Source: Pelodera strongyloides
Lineage: Eukaryota > Nematoda > Chromadorea > Rhabditida > Rhabditidae
Direction: 5' to 3'
Length of the DNA stretch: 64,000 nucleotides
Assembly: GCA_036852015.1 (NCBI GenBank)
Contig: JAANDG010000001.1
Location: 62,001 to 126,000 of the forward strand
The position numbers and the translations under genes were made by a program. The notes under the pieces were generated by a model that was not told the DNA's origin, searched no databases, and saw only the letters and a list, made by a program, of their open reading frames with translations. Shown piece after piece: positions 34,249-46,400 of this stretch; the stretch's first letter is position 1, and each line of letters opens with the position of its first letter.

Positions 34249-36334
34249 AACAACTGACAGCTGCAATAATGACCGAAATAATTAACTCCAGTTTATATCT
34301 CTTTTCTCGAGTAAGCAACGCAGCACTGAAATTTCGGAGAGATTAGTTATCTTGGGAATCTCCTCCGCTGTGTAGGACAACGAGTTACGAAATAGAGACA
34401 AATGGTGAAAGGGGGGCCTAGGAGTATACACATATCCTCAGTAGTTTGGCCTACATGCCGTTGTTTACATAATCGTTGTCAACTGTCGTATGCAACTCGT
34501 TTCTGTTTTGATTGCAATAAAGCGGATTCGATAACGGGTCAGAGACGAAACCGTTGCCAGTGCGCCGCACACCCGTAGTTTGTTGTGGTTAGCCATACAC
34601 TATGTTTTGCAGTTCTTGCGTGTATAATGCGAATATTTTACACAAATACAAACCGAAAACGTGAATGCACATCATCGGCGTCGTACGTGCGATGATGCGA
34701 GCAAAAAAAAAAAAGAAGATTTTGTCACTATTTGTGACAAAAGTATGAATTGGCATAAAGCCAGCTACAGTAGATTATCTATCATGCGAATCATAAATAT
34801 GCATTCTTGTCCCGATTGTCATCTGTTTGGGGATTTTCCGTTTCCGCGCGGTTTGTTGTACCTTCTTTGCTTTGTTCCGCTTCACAATGCAATTTTGTAC
34901 GGAGGATATATAGCAGTGTATCTAACTGATTAGAATCTCTCGTAATTTACACTAATATCTGGCCATTTTATGTGTATCCTGTCTGTTTACAATATTAATG
35001 TCCAGTCTTCTATGTGTTGGAAACGGTAGCAAGCTTTCAGGCTTGTCGTGTTGTTCCATTTGTAGAAAATAACATTAAAAAATAAATCCCCGCATTTATT
35101 ACTATGGACGAAATCCGGGTGTTTTCTCGGCGAGTTCCCGTTTTCCATGGCGTTTCTTTATATATAAAGTATTCATATAAAATAACGTGTAGTATGCGGT
35201 TTTTTTATAGTGCAAATAACCGGATTTGTACAAGCTTCTAGTAAAAAATAATAAACCATGGTTTACAGGTGAGACCCCTATTATTTGTGATTTATCACCT
35301 TATGGCGATCACTTTATTGTACTTTCATCTTGCTTCTCTTGTGCCTCATATCGTGCACATCCGAGTAATCCAACGCACGGTTACTTTCTTACTTTCGAGT
35401 GAAATAACAATTACGCATCGAATTTTAACGTCCAGAAGCTAGCTAAAGCAGAGTTGGATTTTGGCCAGCTGAGATGTACATGTAATTTCTGGATTATTTA
35501 TCCCGAAGGCTCGCGCATACGATTCGAATTTGTCTGCAAACAAATCGCAAATAATGAAGTCTCGTTCATTCCCAGTTGTATATTGAAAGCAGGATCAACT
35601 TTACCCTCATGCTAACGTGTAGCTTATGTGTCTATGTCTAGCTACGCATTAATTGTCTACTGTTTTTTTTTGTAATGGTGATGTGTTCATGTAAATCTAG
35701 GTAAATATAGGCTACTCTGTTTTCTCATTGGTATTCTTAAAGCGAAATTCCGGCCGGTTTTTGAAACGCATTGCGTACACCTGCTTTCTTTCGTATGCAC
35801 CATATGCAAATGAGCAAAAATTAGAATAAAAACTAGTACTTGAGATCCGTTTCAAAAACAAAAACCGGCCGGTATTTCGCTTTAATCTAAGTCTTTCTTT
35901 TACAGTCGAGTTTATCACCAGCTTAATCTGTGGTTATTCGATCAAGGTATTTTAAAATGCGTGCGTTTGTTAACAATTAATCCTATAATTTGACTGAGTG
36001 AGTGTACTAATGGTTGCTTACACCTCCATTTATAGCTCTACAGTTTTAATCAACAAGGACCGTCATTCATATAAGTTTTCTGGATTGTTTTTTTTTTACT
36101 AAACTTACCTGAGCATCTTTTTGTTTCTCTTAACATGCCCGTAACATTAGCAATCAAAAGACTAACGTTTTGTAATGCTTTTTGGGAACCTGCCTGTTTG
36201 ACTGCGTTTTGTTGTTCGTTCTGCGTGCTCCTAACATTTCGTGTGTTCTTCCGCTGTCGGACACTGTCAGACACAAATAGATGTTTTACATTTGAATACG
36301 CTTTGTAGTTGCTCACTTCTCTGTTCCTTGGATA
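34249..36334. other. Divergent intergenic region, KLHL18 / PSMD11
   Basis: The genes diverge, so both promoters should lie here. AT-rich with no convincing extra gene. A family A MITE occupies 35737-35885. The short open frames at 34661-34933 and 36050-36361 show no family features and are probably chance. Confidence 0.6.
35737..35885. mobile_element. TTAA MITE, family A, copy 9
   Basis: TTAA ends with TTAAAGCGAAATTCCGGCCG and its complement. It is the only family A copy between diverging genes. The repeated CAAAAACAAAAACCGG near the right end is a small internal duplication. Confidence 0.9.
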
Positions 36335-39300
36335 ATGTCTGGTGGAACAGTCATGGAGCATATGTCGTCGTTACCGCATCAAAATGATGTTAATGCCATC
36401 CGGTATTTAACCAATTTTGGTGAGTTTTTCATTATTTCGTTCCAGTGGCGTTACGTTGCTTTTATCATGAGCTCTGTAGTGGTTTTTTCCCAATTAGTTA
36501 ACCGAGAGAGTTCAATAATACACTTATTGTTTAATAAGCTGTTTTCTAGCTATGACCTATGACCCATATATTCAGAGTAAACACTGATTTATATTTAGTG
36601 AAATCCCCTGCTAACAACGAGGCAGAAATAAAGAAGAAAGAAGAATCCATCATGGAGCTGGGAAACATGCTGGCAGCGAACAAGCAAACTCTCGAGCTGC
36701 GCAAGGTGTGTTTGTTCATTTGTTGTGATTACTGTTTTACATTCACAAGTCACGTTTCGAGCTTTATTGCAATAGTTGGATATGTACCGTCTTAGTTTTC
36801 CTTATTGAGCTTTTCAGTTGGAATAATATTTATCTGTTGTAGATGATTGAGCAAACGCGCCCATTCCTTGTTTCTCTCGGAAAGGCTAAAGCAGCCAAGT
36901 TGGTGCGGGATCTTCTTGATCTTTGTTTGATGATCGACGATCACGATGGTGACATCAAGGTGCGACGCCTATTTAAGAGCCTGTTTTTATATGTAATGTG
37001 TAACCATTTTTTGTATAGCAGTGTCCAGTATGCTAAGCGTGTCGTGTGTGGGTTATTGCCGTTCGCAAAAGCGTGGAGTCTGTTTCATTTATGATAGACT
37101 CTTTTTGTAGGTTGAACTGTGCAAGGAATGTATCCAATGGGCTGCCGACCAGAACCGTTCTTTCCTGAGGCAGACACTACAGTCTCGTCTCATAAGACTC
37201 TACAACGACTTGAAGAGATATACGAGCGCTATTCCACTCGGTGAGTCTTGTCAAGAGTCAAGTCTATTGTTTCTTTTTATTGTTCCTGTGATTATTTCTA
37301 GTTGGCTGGCTGGTCTTTTTGCATGTGCTATTTTATAGCCTAGATCTGACAGCAAGCACCTCCGAGATTTATATATTTGTTAATTATTGAGGTCACCTGG
37401 GACCGCCCACGTTTTGTTTTATATTAGCCAACCAATTTGATAAATTTACAAATTTGTCCAAATATCGTTTAACACCTGTTTGTTTGCGATAAACGTTCGC
37501 CTTCGCTTGAGTGTATTTATTATTATTTTTGTTTTAGCCGCTGAACTGATCCGTGAATTGAAGAAAGTGGACGATAAGGATGTTCTCGTCGAAGTTGAAC
37601 TGGAGGAGAGCAAGGCTTTTTATAATCTGGTATGTATATTATCACAATTCTGTTTGTTTGATTTTTGTGTGTTTCTTTTAGTTGGCAAATAGGATTTTAT
37701 TTGAGGCCCTTTGGCCCTTGATTTAGCGTACGCAAAGATTGTCCAATAATATCTGGTTTTTGTAAATGAACCTTTTTAGGGAAACAACGGTCGTGCCCGT
37801 GCTTCTTTGACTGGTGCTCGAACTACAGCCAACTCAATCTACGTGCATCCCCGCATGCAGGTTTGCCCATTACAGCAACTTTTATTAGTCGTTTGTACAC
37901 ACAGTTCCGCAAGTTTTTTGAGGAGTCGCTGTGAACGCAGCGAAGTTGATTTGCGAGGGTGATCGTGTGAAATCGAGAGAACGTCCCTCAGCAATTCTGT
38001 AGCGCTAGTCGTATGTTGCTATCTTGGACTCTTTTGTAATATAAATCTAACAACTGGAATATTCGTAGGTGCTTTTTGCATATGGAACATTTCCTTGTAT
38101 TTTAGGCTGCACTTGATCTGCAGTCGGGAATTCTTCATGCTGCCGACGAAAAGGATTTCAAAACAGCTTTCTCATACTTCTACGAGGCATTTGAAGCGTA
38201 TGATTCTGTTGACGAGAAGAAACTTGCTCTTCTGGCACTCAAGTACATGTTGCTCTGCAAGGTAATTTGCATTGCCGTTTTTTTCACCAATCCGTTCCCC
38301 AGGTCTAGCGCACAAATTGGTTACACAAAAATTAATATAGTACTCGTAATGTTTACATCCAACAGTGATGTCTCAGTCAACGAAGGTTCCTGACACCATT
38401 ACTGTCATCATGATTTATCTCTCTCATAATTTATTATCGTCATTTTCAGTCTTTGACTCTTACAGGTGATGCTGGATGCACCTGATGAGGTGAGCACCCT
38501 CTTGGCAGGAAAGCTGGCTCTCAAATATTCGGGAAGTGATTTGGATGCGATGCGTTCCATCGCTGCTGCGTCTAAGAAGCGCTCTCTCGCTGACTTCAAT
38601 GCTTCATTTGGATCATACAGGTCGGTAGTTCGTAGTTGCCCATCTGAGAGCTGGTACAGGTTTTTTCAGGTAATTGGAAATTTGGAAACTGTTTTCGAAT
38701 ATAAAAAATTTATAATCGAATATAAAAAAAATGAAATTTCCAGAGAAGAATTGCAAATGGACCCGGTGGTTCGCAAGCACTTCCATTCACTTTCCGAACG
38801 AATGTTGGAAAAAGACCTATGCAGGTTAATCGAACCATACTCATACGTGCAAATTGACAATGTTGCCAGCAGAATTGGAATCGACAGAGATAAGGTACGT
38901 TTTTTGGAACGGATTATTGTAATGCATTGTTTTAATTTGTAAGCCATGTTATCTGTAATGTAAGTAACTATAGGGTTCCAAATTCTCATTAATCTCATTT
39001 TGTAGATGGTTGTCTGCATCATGTCCATTAAATTTCATTTCCATAGGTTGAGAAGAAGTTGTCTCAAATGATCTTGGACAAGAAGTTCAGTGGATCCCTT
39101 CACCAGGGCGATGGGATGCTCATTGTTTATGATATCGAGCCAACTGATTCCACGTATGTTTATTTTTTTTGCATATAATTTTTCTCTTTTGTACTACATT
39201 AGTACTGTCACGTCGGTCACCGTCACCGATTATTGTGTGTCAGATTCAAGTTGCATTTTATTGGAGGTATCTGAGACTAGTTTTATTTATGCTCACTTGT

Positions 39301-39422
39301 TCGCTGCACTCATGTGCATAATTTATTCGTTCACTTTTAGGTACGAAACCGCGTTGGAAACAATTCACGCCATGGGTGAAGTAGTGGACGCTCTCTACCA
39401 GCGTGCCAGCAAACTTCGATAA
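36335..39422 (+). CDS. PSMD11: 26S proteasome non-ATPase regulatory subunit 11 (Rpn6), complete
   Basis: Lid subunit of the 19S regulatory particle that clamps the lid to the 20S core and ATPase ring. Exons: 36335-36419, 36599-36705, 36843-36959, 37111-37240, 37538-37629, 37780-37860, 38106-38261, 38466-38620, 38744-38894, 39047-39153, 39341-39422 (TAA). The sum is 1263 nt, 420 residues, in frame; human PSMD11 is 422. Helical N-terminal solenoid: [20 protein letters not shown] and [40 protein letters not shown] follows. PCI domain from about residue 230 ([20 protein letters not shown]), winged-helix part [35 protein letters not shown]-terminal helix [20 protein letters not shown]. The start is the ATG of [12 protein letters not shown], first in frame. 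Confidence 0.96.
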
Positions 39423-40438
39423 GTCTTTATAATTTTGCATGCTAGTTATTGGATGTCTGAAGCGCTGTTATTGAACAATTTGAAATTTGAAATGTAATGG
39501 AAATGAACGGGAGATAACAGGCTGCAGAGATTCAAGAAGTTGTTTTGATGTTCTCAACGAGTAGACGGTGTCTTTTAAAAGGTTAATTTTCCTATCTGCA
39601 TATTGTGCAACTTTTTTTAAATGTATTATTTATGAATGCAAACAGTTGGGGGCGGCAGATGTTTGTGGCAAAATAGGTTGGTGGTGTTTATAAATGCTTG
39701 TGCAACTAATAGAATGCATTCTTATTTTTTAGTTTTGTTTTTCTCGAACGATGTTTTCGTTATTTACTATTACTGCCCTATTTGGCATTAAGTTGATGAA
39801 TCTGTATAGACTTGGAACCTTAGTCACTGCAATATTTGTGAACAACAACTTTTATTTTCGTAGACAGGTCTCTTTATCGTATCTGTAAGGTGCGAAAATA
39901 ATCTCTCCGCTGTATATCTATCTGATCATTTTCACCTCATTACGGAGTTTGTCCTCATCCGTGTAAACTTGTTGTGTAGTTTGCGAGTTTTCTATTTTTA
40001 GTAGTTGTGTGTTTTCGATTTCAATTTTTTAAAATTCATATCCGGCTGTTTAAAACGTTTGTATTTTTGTATATTGAACTGTCTTGTGCTGGAACTTTGT
40101 CAATTTGCTATTTCCGAAAAATAAATAGTGAGTGGGTTTTGAGTCAATTTTCCCATCTTCCCATGTTAACCGTATTGAGCGGTGTTTATACTTATACTTG
40201 ATTACTGAACTTTGAACATGCCCATTTCTGAGTTTGTGCTTTTTATTTCGCCAGTTGCTTGCTAGATTATATGTACTGGGGTTTTGTGATGTTCAATGTA
40301 TTGCCTGTTTAGGTTATCCGTCTTTGTTCGATTACCCTTGTGTGTTTTGCGAGTGTTGCCCTGTGGTATGCTTGGTCGACGGCTCCACAGTGCACACGTG
40401 AAGTCACAGTGGTTGAACGCTGATCGCACAGTATCTGC
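39423..40438. other. Intergenic region, PSMD11 3' flank and CNOT1 promoter
   Basis: T-rich 3' UTR-like sequence. An AATAAA lies at 40120-40125, about 700 nt after the PSMD11 stop. The last 300 bases should hold the CNOT1 promoter or 5' UTR. No gene or repeat family seen. Confidence 0.55.
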
Positions 40439-43400
40439 ATGTCTGTTGGTGCACCGCGTGGCCGGATCGCTCTAGCCTTTGTTGACGAGCTTCTACACGA
40501 TTTTCCCTCCGAATCTGGTAGCAAACAAGGATCTGCCACAACCTCAAAACAGCAACCTTCTCGGACCACACAACAAATATTCCAGGTTGGTATTTTTTTA
40601 TGTGTGTATTTACATTTCTAAGGTTAGCGAAGCAGAGGTTCTCAAGGTTCGAACAATAGGTAAAAGAGATTTAGTCGGTCGACTTAACTGACAGCCCCAA
40701 AAGAACAAGAGTTCATGACAAGTGCCTCGTGTGAAGTAGATTATGATTGTACATCTGTGATCTGACGAATATATGTCAACTTGTTGCAGCGTCTGCTGGT
40801 TGCTTGTGGCTTGAATCCGCGTTGCGTCGCTGTTCACGCTGTCCAGGTTCTCCTCAAAGCGGTTGGTTTCGCACAAGAGCATCCCGCTCTATCTTTGCTT
40901 CCTTCGCCAGCCCGCCCGTTATCGGAAACACAGGCTGCTCAACTACTTGGACTCGTGAGTTTCTTTTTTTCCTCGATGTATGTTCATTTCATTTAGTATG
41001 TTAAAGCGAAATGCTAGCCCCTTTGGAAAATTTGCATATGATAAGCAAATCCTATGTATCCTATGCTAATTTTGTACGATCGTCCACGGAATCGTACAAA
41101 ATTAGCATAGGATACATAGGATTTGCTTATCGTATGCAAATTTGTCAAAGAGGCTAGCATTTCGCTTTAAACAATTGAGGGCTTTGCCTTGGGTTCAAAA
41201 GTTGTGTTTAGGTTGTCGAGTACATAATGTATGCGGTGCTCATTTATTATGTTAACTAGCGGAGTACTTTGGTCTGTTCCTATTGCTACTGTGTATTTGT
41301 TTAGGTTGTCGAGTACGCTATCTGCTGTAAGGGTGGTGGCAACCGCAGTGCTGTTGAATACCGAGGTGTGCTTGCCTTGTTCGACGCTCTTGCAAACGGC
41401 GTTTCGAATTGCTTAGTGAAAACATCGGTGAAGGACATCCATTTGCACGAGGAGAACTTGATCAATAAGGTAAGGTTTTTTTATATTTTTTTCATGCACA
41501 AATTTATGCGTTTCTTTCGTGACTGCCATTGCGTAGCCTAAGACGCTGGAGATTTGTGCACATATTTGCTGACAAAGTTGTTTTAGCTTTTTGATTTTAT
41601 GCTGAGGGTGACACTAGAAATGCATGGCACAGCACATATCGGGTTTAATTAATATCCCAGGCCACAAGCGGGGTTATACCCCTTGGAGGCTGCTTTCGTA
41701 TACTATTTTTCGAGTTCAGGTTCTCTGTAACGTCGAACAATCGTACCAGTGTGTGTTCCTGTGTTGTATCGGACCCGCTGTCGAAGTCATCAAGAACGTC
41801 GTCGAGGCTCAGCTCCTGCACTATCTTGCTAATTTTGCTATTCGTGAGTGTTTATATTGTGCAACCATATTGCTTTCTTGGTAGGCATCTTGATATGTAC
41901 TTGGCTTGGATTGTTTCTGTTGTCTACCCCCTGATTTATTTTAGGTGACAATAGCAAGTGTGATTTCCGAATTGACTTTGTCATCCGTCTGCTGAGCTGT
42001 TATTGTGCACACGACTTTCCTTCGGTTGATCCAGAACTTGTGAGGGCCTTTCTTCGAAGGGTGAGATTTTTTTCCTTTTTTTGTGTGTCATGTGGCCTGT
42101 GCCCGTCTCCGTATTTTCACAAAAGTTGGTGCTTACAACCGTTGTTTCTCTTGTTTGCGGCTACGGACGGGTGGGTTGGTGCAGATGTTCAGAATTTTCG
42201 TCTACTTGGGTTCACCTTTGATTTTATGGATTGTAACTATGGGACCTCTGCATTAATATCGTCTTTTAGATCTGTATCGATTACGAAGAGCACAAGAGTC
42301 TTATCCAGCCTTTTGTGTGCTTGTTGATCTACAAAAAGGTCAAACTCAACTATCAGATCACTGAGGAAGGCCTCAGGTCGCAGATCACTCAACTTCTTTC
42401 TTCTCAGGAAATTGACACCAAGGTTTGCTTTCAGTTCAGTGTTGGGCATCTATGCGTGTATGTTTTTGTGATTGGTTTTTGTGAAATGTACCGTGAAGGA
42501 GCCGTTATTTTTTAGGAGCTGCGCGAAGTGATGTCGGCTCCAAACTACAATCTGCTCATGATCGCCATGCAAGATGCGGGACAGGCGTGTACCGCTAGCC
42601 AGGATGCGCTGATTGCGCTTCTGAAGAAGAGTGGTCTTCTTGATCCTGCGCTCATTGGTAAGTCTACACCTTTTGTTGGTTCAAGTTCAGTAGTGTGTCT
42701 TTCCGGTGATGTACCTAAGCTCTTTCTATAGGGCATATATTCCACGTGTGACGCTCAAATAAACAACTCTGTTTCCAGGTCCATCTACCGTTGCCAACGC
42801 TGTTTTGATGATGATTCGGACTTCGATTGCGAGTCCTTCTTCTGGTTCTCAACCTGTTATCACTTCAAGTTGGGATCGCGCAGGACCAGCTGCTATAGCT
42901 GGAGCACTGGAAGCATCAGGAGTTGCACAAAACTGGGACGGCAAGGTGTTCACAAGGGCGATCGATAGCATTGTAGGATTTACTCCTTTTTATTTATTGT
43001 TTTTGCATACTTTCGTTCGTTGCATATTTGCATAGATCAATTGGACATCTTGAGGGACCATTTTGAAGAACGGGGAAGGAAAATTAGGGGGAGTTTTTCC
43101 ATGTAACATTAGACCTTTGCTTGCTCATAGCTTTGCTTGCTCATCATAAATGTTTGTTGCCTTCAGAATCCGCAGCTAAACTGGACAGAAGTGATTATGC
43201 GTCTGGATCAAGAAGGATTCCTTCTTTCCGAGCGTCGCTCTCTTGTCCTTTTGACCAATATCCTCACGGAGGCGTTTGTCGTCAAGAACGCTCCCTTCCC
43301 AACGAATACCATGTTCAGGTATTATTTTTTATTGTTGTTTTTAATGATTTTGCTTCCATGTTCGGTCTCTTTCTGTTTGGTATGTTTATTTATCTCTTTT

Positions 43401-46400
43401 ATCTAGGGAGTGGAATTTCAACCGTGTTGGCCAGCTGTCTTGGTTGGAGCAGATTATCTTGCACCCGGATGTGTTCTGTTTCGCCGACTATCCGCACACT
43501 CCCGTCGTGATTACGTGCTTGAAAGTGCAGCCCGATGACAAGAACAAGAGTGTTGCGAACTGGTAAATATTTCGAATTTCTCGCTTTTCGGCACATGATT
43601 ATATTATAAAAGTGTAACGGTTAACGGCCGAAACATAGTGTTGAGAAACAGTGTGTGTTGAGAAAATAGTTTTTATTTTTTACGCTTCAAGAGCGTGCAA
43701 TGTTATTCAAGGGTGAAAGTACAGTTTCAGTTTTGGTCTGAGACATCTGTTCCGCAGAGTTCCTGAGCATTAGGCGACGAGTAGTTAAACGCATTTGTAA
43801 ATTCACGTTGTTTCCAGGCGTGCTCTCAATTTGACTGAAGCGTTGCTCAAAATCGGAGACGATGCGAGCCTGTCTACCGCCGTGTTGAAGATCTTCCAAG
43901 TGGCCTTGTCCATCTGCCCCGATATTCTTCTTCTGGCCATGACGCAGATGCAGGTTTGAATTTTGAATTGTGTTACCCTTTGCTGATATTCAAGGCGGTG
44001 ATGTTTGCTGGAGTGGTGAACGAAGGATTGCCAGGTACTCATGGACCCTTTTCTCCCAGAATCTGATTTTCAGTCAAGCTTTTTCGTTTCCAAATATGTC
44101 TTTTATATTCAGGGACCGATCTGTAATATGCGCACGCACCTGATCCAAGCCAACTGTCCGATGTTGTTAAGTGCTTCACACCAGAATGCCATTCCCGTCT
44201 TCAACGCGATGTGGAATTCGGAGGGACCCAATAAGACGACCTACCGACACTTCATCCTCCAATCATTGTACAACTTCAATACACCGGTGAGCACTGGAAC
44301 TTGGTTCATTTTTACTTAATTAACATATTTGAGTTTTGCCGTGCCCAATGAATGTCCAGGCAAGTGATTCTCTGGCCTCGCACCTTTGCAGTCACGCGGT
44401 TAAAAAAATCAGCGATATTTGTTTAACTCATTGGGAGAAGCAGAAAGCATATATTTCTATAGATAGCTAATTTTGCTTGTTTAGAGCTCGGATGATCTGT
44501 CCCGACTGATCAAAGTTCTTGAAATTGGTCACGAACTGAAACCAAATGGTCTCACAGAACTGCTGAACCTGCCCAAGTTCAACTTTACGGTTGATTTGGC
44601 GTGCTTGGCTAGCAAGAGAGATTTTCTGAAGTTGGACAAGTGGCTGGATGACAAGACGAAGGAACACGGGGTGAGTTTGGTTTGGTACATCACCTTAGCA
44701 GGTTGATCTTGTTAGCTGAATTTTGAATTCACGCTAGTATTGGGCATAAATCGGGGTGTAAAATCACGCGCGAACCATCTCATTGTGCTATCCAAATGTA
44801 TACATTTGATTGAAATTTATCGCTGATATATATATACGTTTCTGTGGAAGCTAGTAAACAGCTCACTCCGTTTAATGTGCCCTTAATTGATGAGTTATAT
44901 TGTTTGCAGGAACCATTCGTGCAGGCGGTCATTCATCATATGCGACGTCGGCTTCCAGTTGGACTGGCTGGCGGTGCGGTCCCTCCGACCATGTCGCAGG
45001 AAACGTACAACACTCTTCACAACTTCTTGTCCAAGCAGTCGAACGTCTTCAGGAGCATTCGTATGGAATACGCTACCCTAGTCTCGCAGCTGTTCGATCT
45101 CAAGGTCAGCCAGTTTTACTTTGTTCTTTTGCGTCTGTCTCATATGATGTCCGGAGCGCTGTGTTCTAAGTTCTTTTGTATTTTTGTGTGTGAAGGTGGC
45201 ATGGCTTGTTGGGGGAGTTTATTACCGTTGCTTCTTTCAAGATGTTGGGTTTTGGTCCTTCAAGTTAACTTAAAATTTATTACAAGTTCTGAAAGTTAGT
45301 TATGTTATTTTCGTATGAGTAAACAGACAACACGCTACATACATACAGACAAGCACCTTTTGCTAGTGTGGCTGAACTATTTCCGCTGTTAATCCGCGTA
45401 TCGTCTTTTTTAATGCTCAACGTTGGTTACTACTCACAACTATTTTGTATAAATTCAAATGTTTTCTTCTGCATACTTATCTTCTCTTTAGACTTGTTTC
45501 AGTGGGCACACTCGTTTAAGCTTGGTGTTTGTAATGTGTAGTGCGCTCTGCAAATGCTAATAATATTTTAGCGTAGGTCGTAACTGGCAACGGTATGACC
45601 CCCAGCTAGCCTGCCGTCGTCTAGTTTTAGAGGAGTAGTAGTGCTAGGCGAAATGTGAGTTTTGCGATTCATAGTTTTCTTGTTGAAAATTGATCACTTT
45701 GTGTGTGGACAAAAGAAGAACTGGAATTGGAATTATGGTCACGAGGCGTCGGCAATGCGTTGCTAACTTGAAGACGCCTTCGTCTCGCAAATTAAACGGT
45801 TGTCTTTACAGATTAATAAATATTTTTGACAGTACGAGTGTGCTCATTGAACTTGCCAAGTGTCTACCTCCACTTTTTTTACTTACTCTTTTCCCATGTC
45901 CCCATCATTCCCATTGTAGTATTGTCTGTATGTATGTTGCGCGGTATCTGATAGGGTCTAGAATTATTGATCATTATACATTCTTTTGGGAATTTGTATT
46001 TCAATATTAGATGGAAGTAGAAGGGGCTTATTTTGTCTTTTTTTTCAGCCATTTTATCTCCGTTTGTTTTGTATTGAGGCGGGGTTTTTGAACTAATATA
46101 CGTCTTGTTGTAGATGAAGAGCGAAGGTAGGAGCTCTTCGGCGAGCTCCCAGGGCCGAGTCCCTATTGGGGGAGGCCCACCCGGACCTCCTGGGCCTGGG
46201 CCAGCCGGATTCGGTGGAAGCAGTTCTGCTTCGTCGCCTTATGGGGGTGCTGGAGGAGTACCTGGACAACTCAACCTTGGAGGATCATTGTTTGCGTGAG
46301 TTGTACTTTTCGGATGCGGATCTTGCCTTCTTTTTGAATGTTGCATCAACGAATTGTTTGTGTAGCGTTCGTTCATTTGTATTTACTGATAACTCCTATA

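Noticed and set aside
36050..36361. Minus-strand open frame of 103 codons over the PSMD11 start
   Set aside because: Overlaps the first PSMD11 exon antisense; no conserved features, no splice or promoter support.
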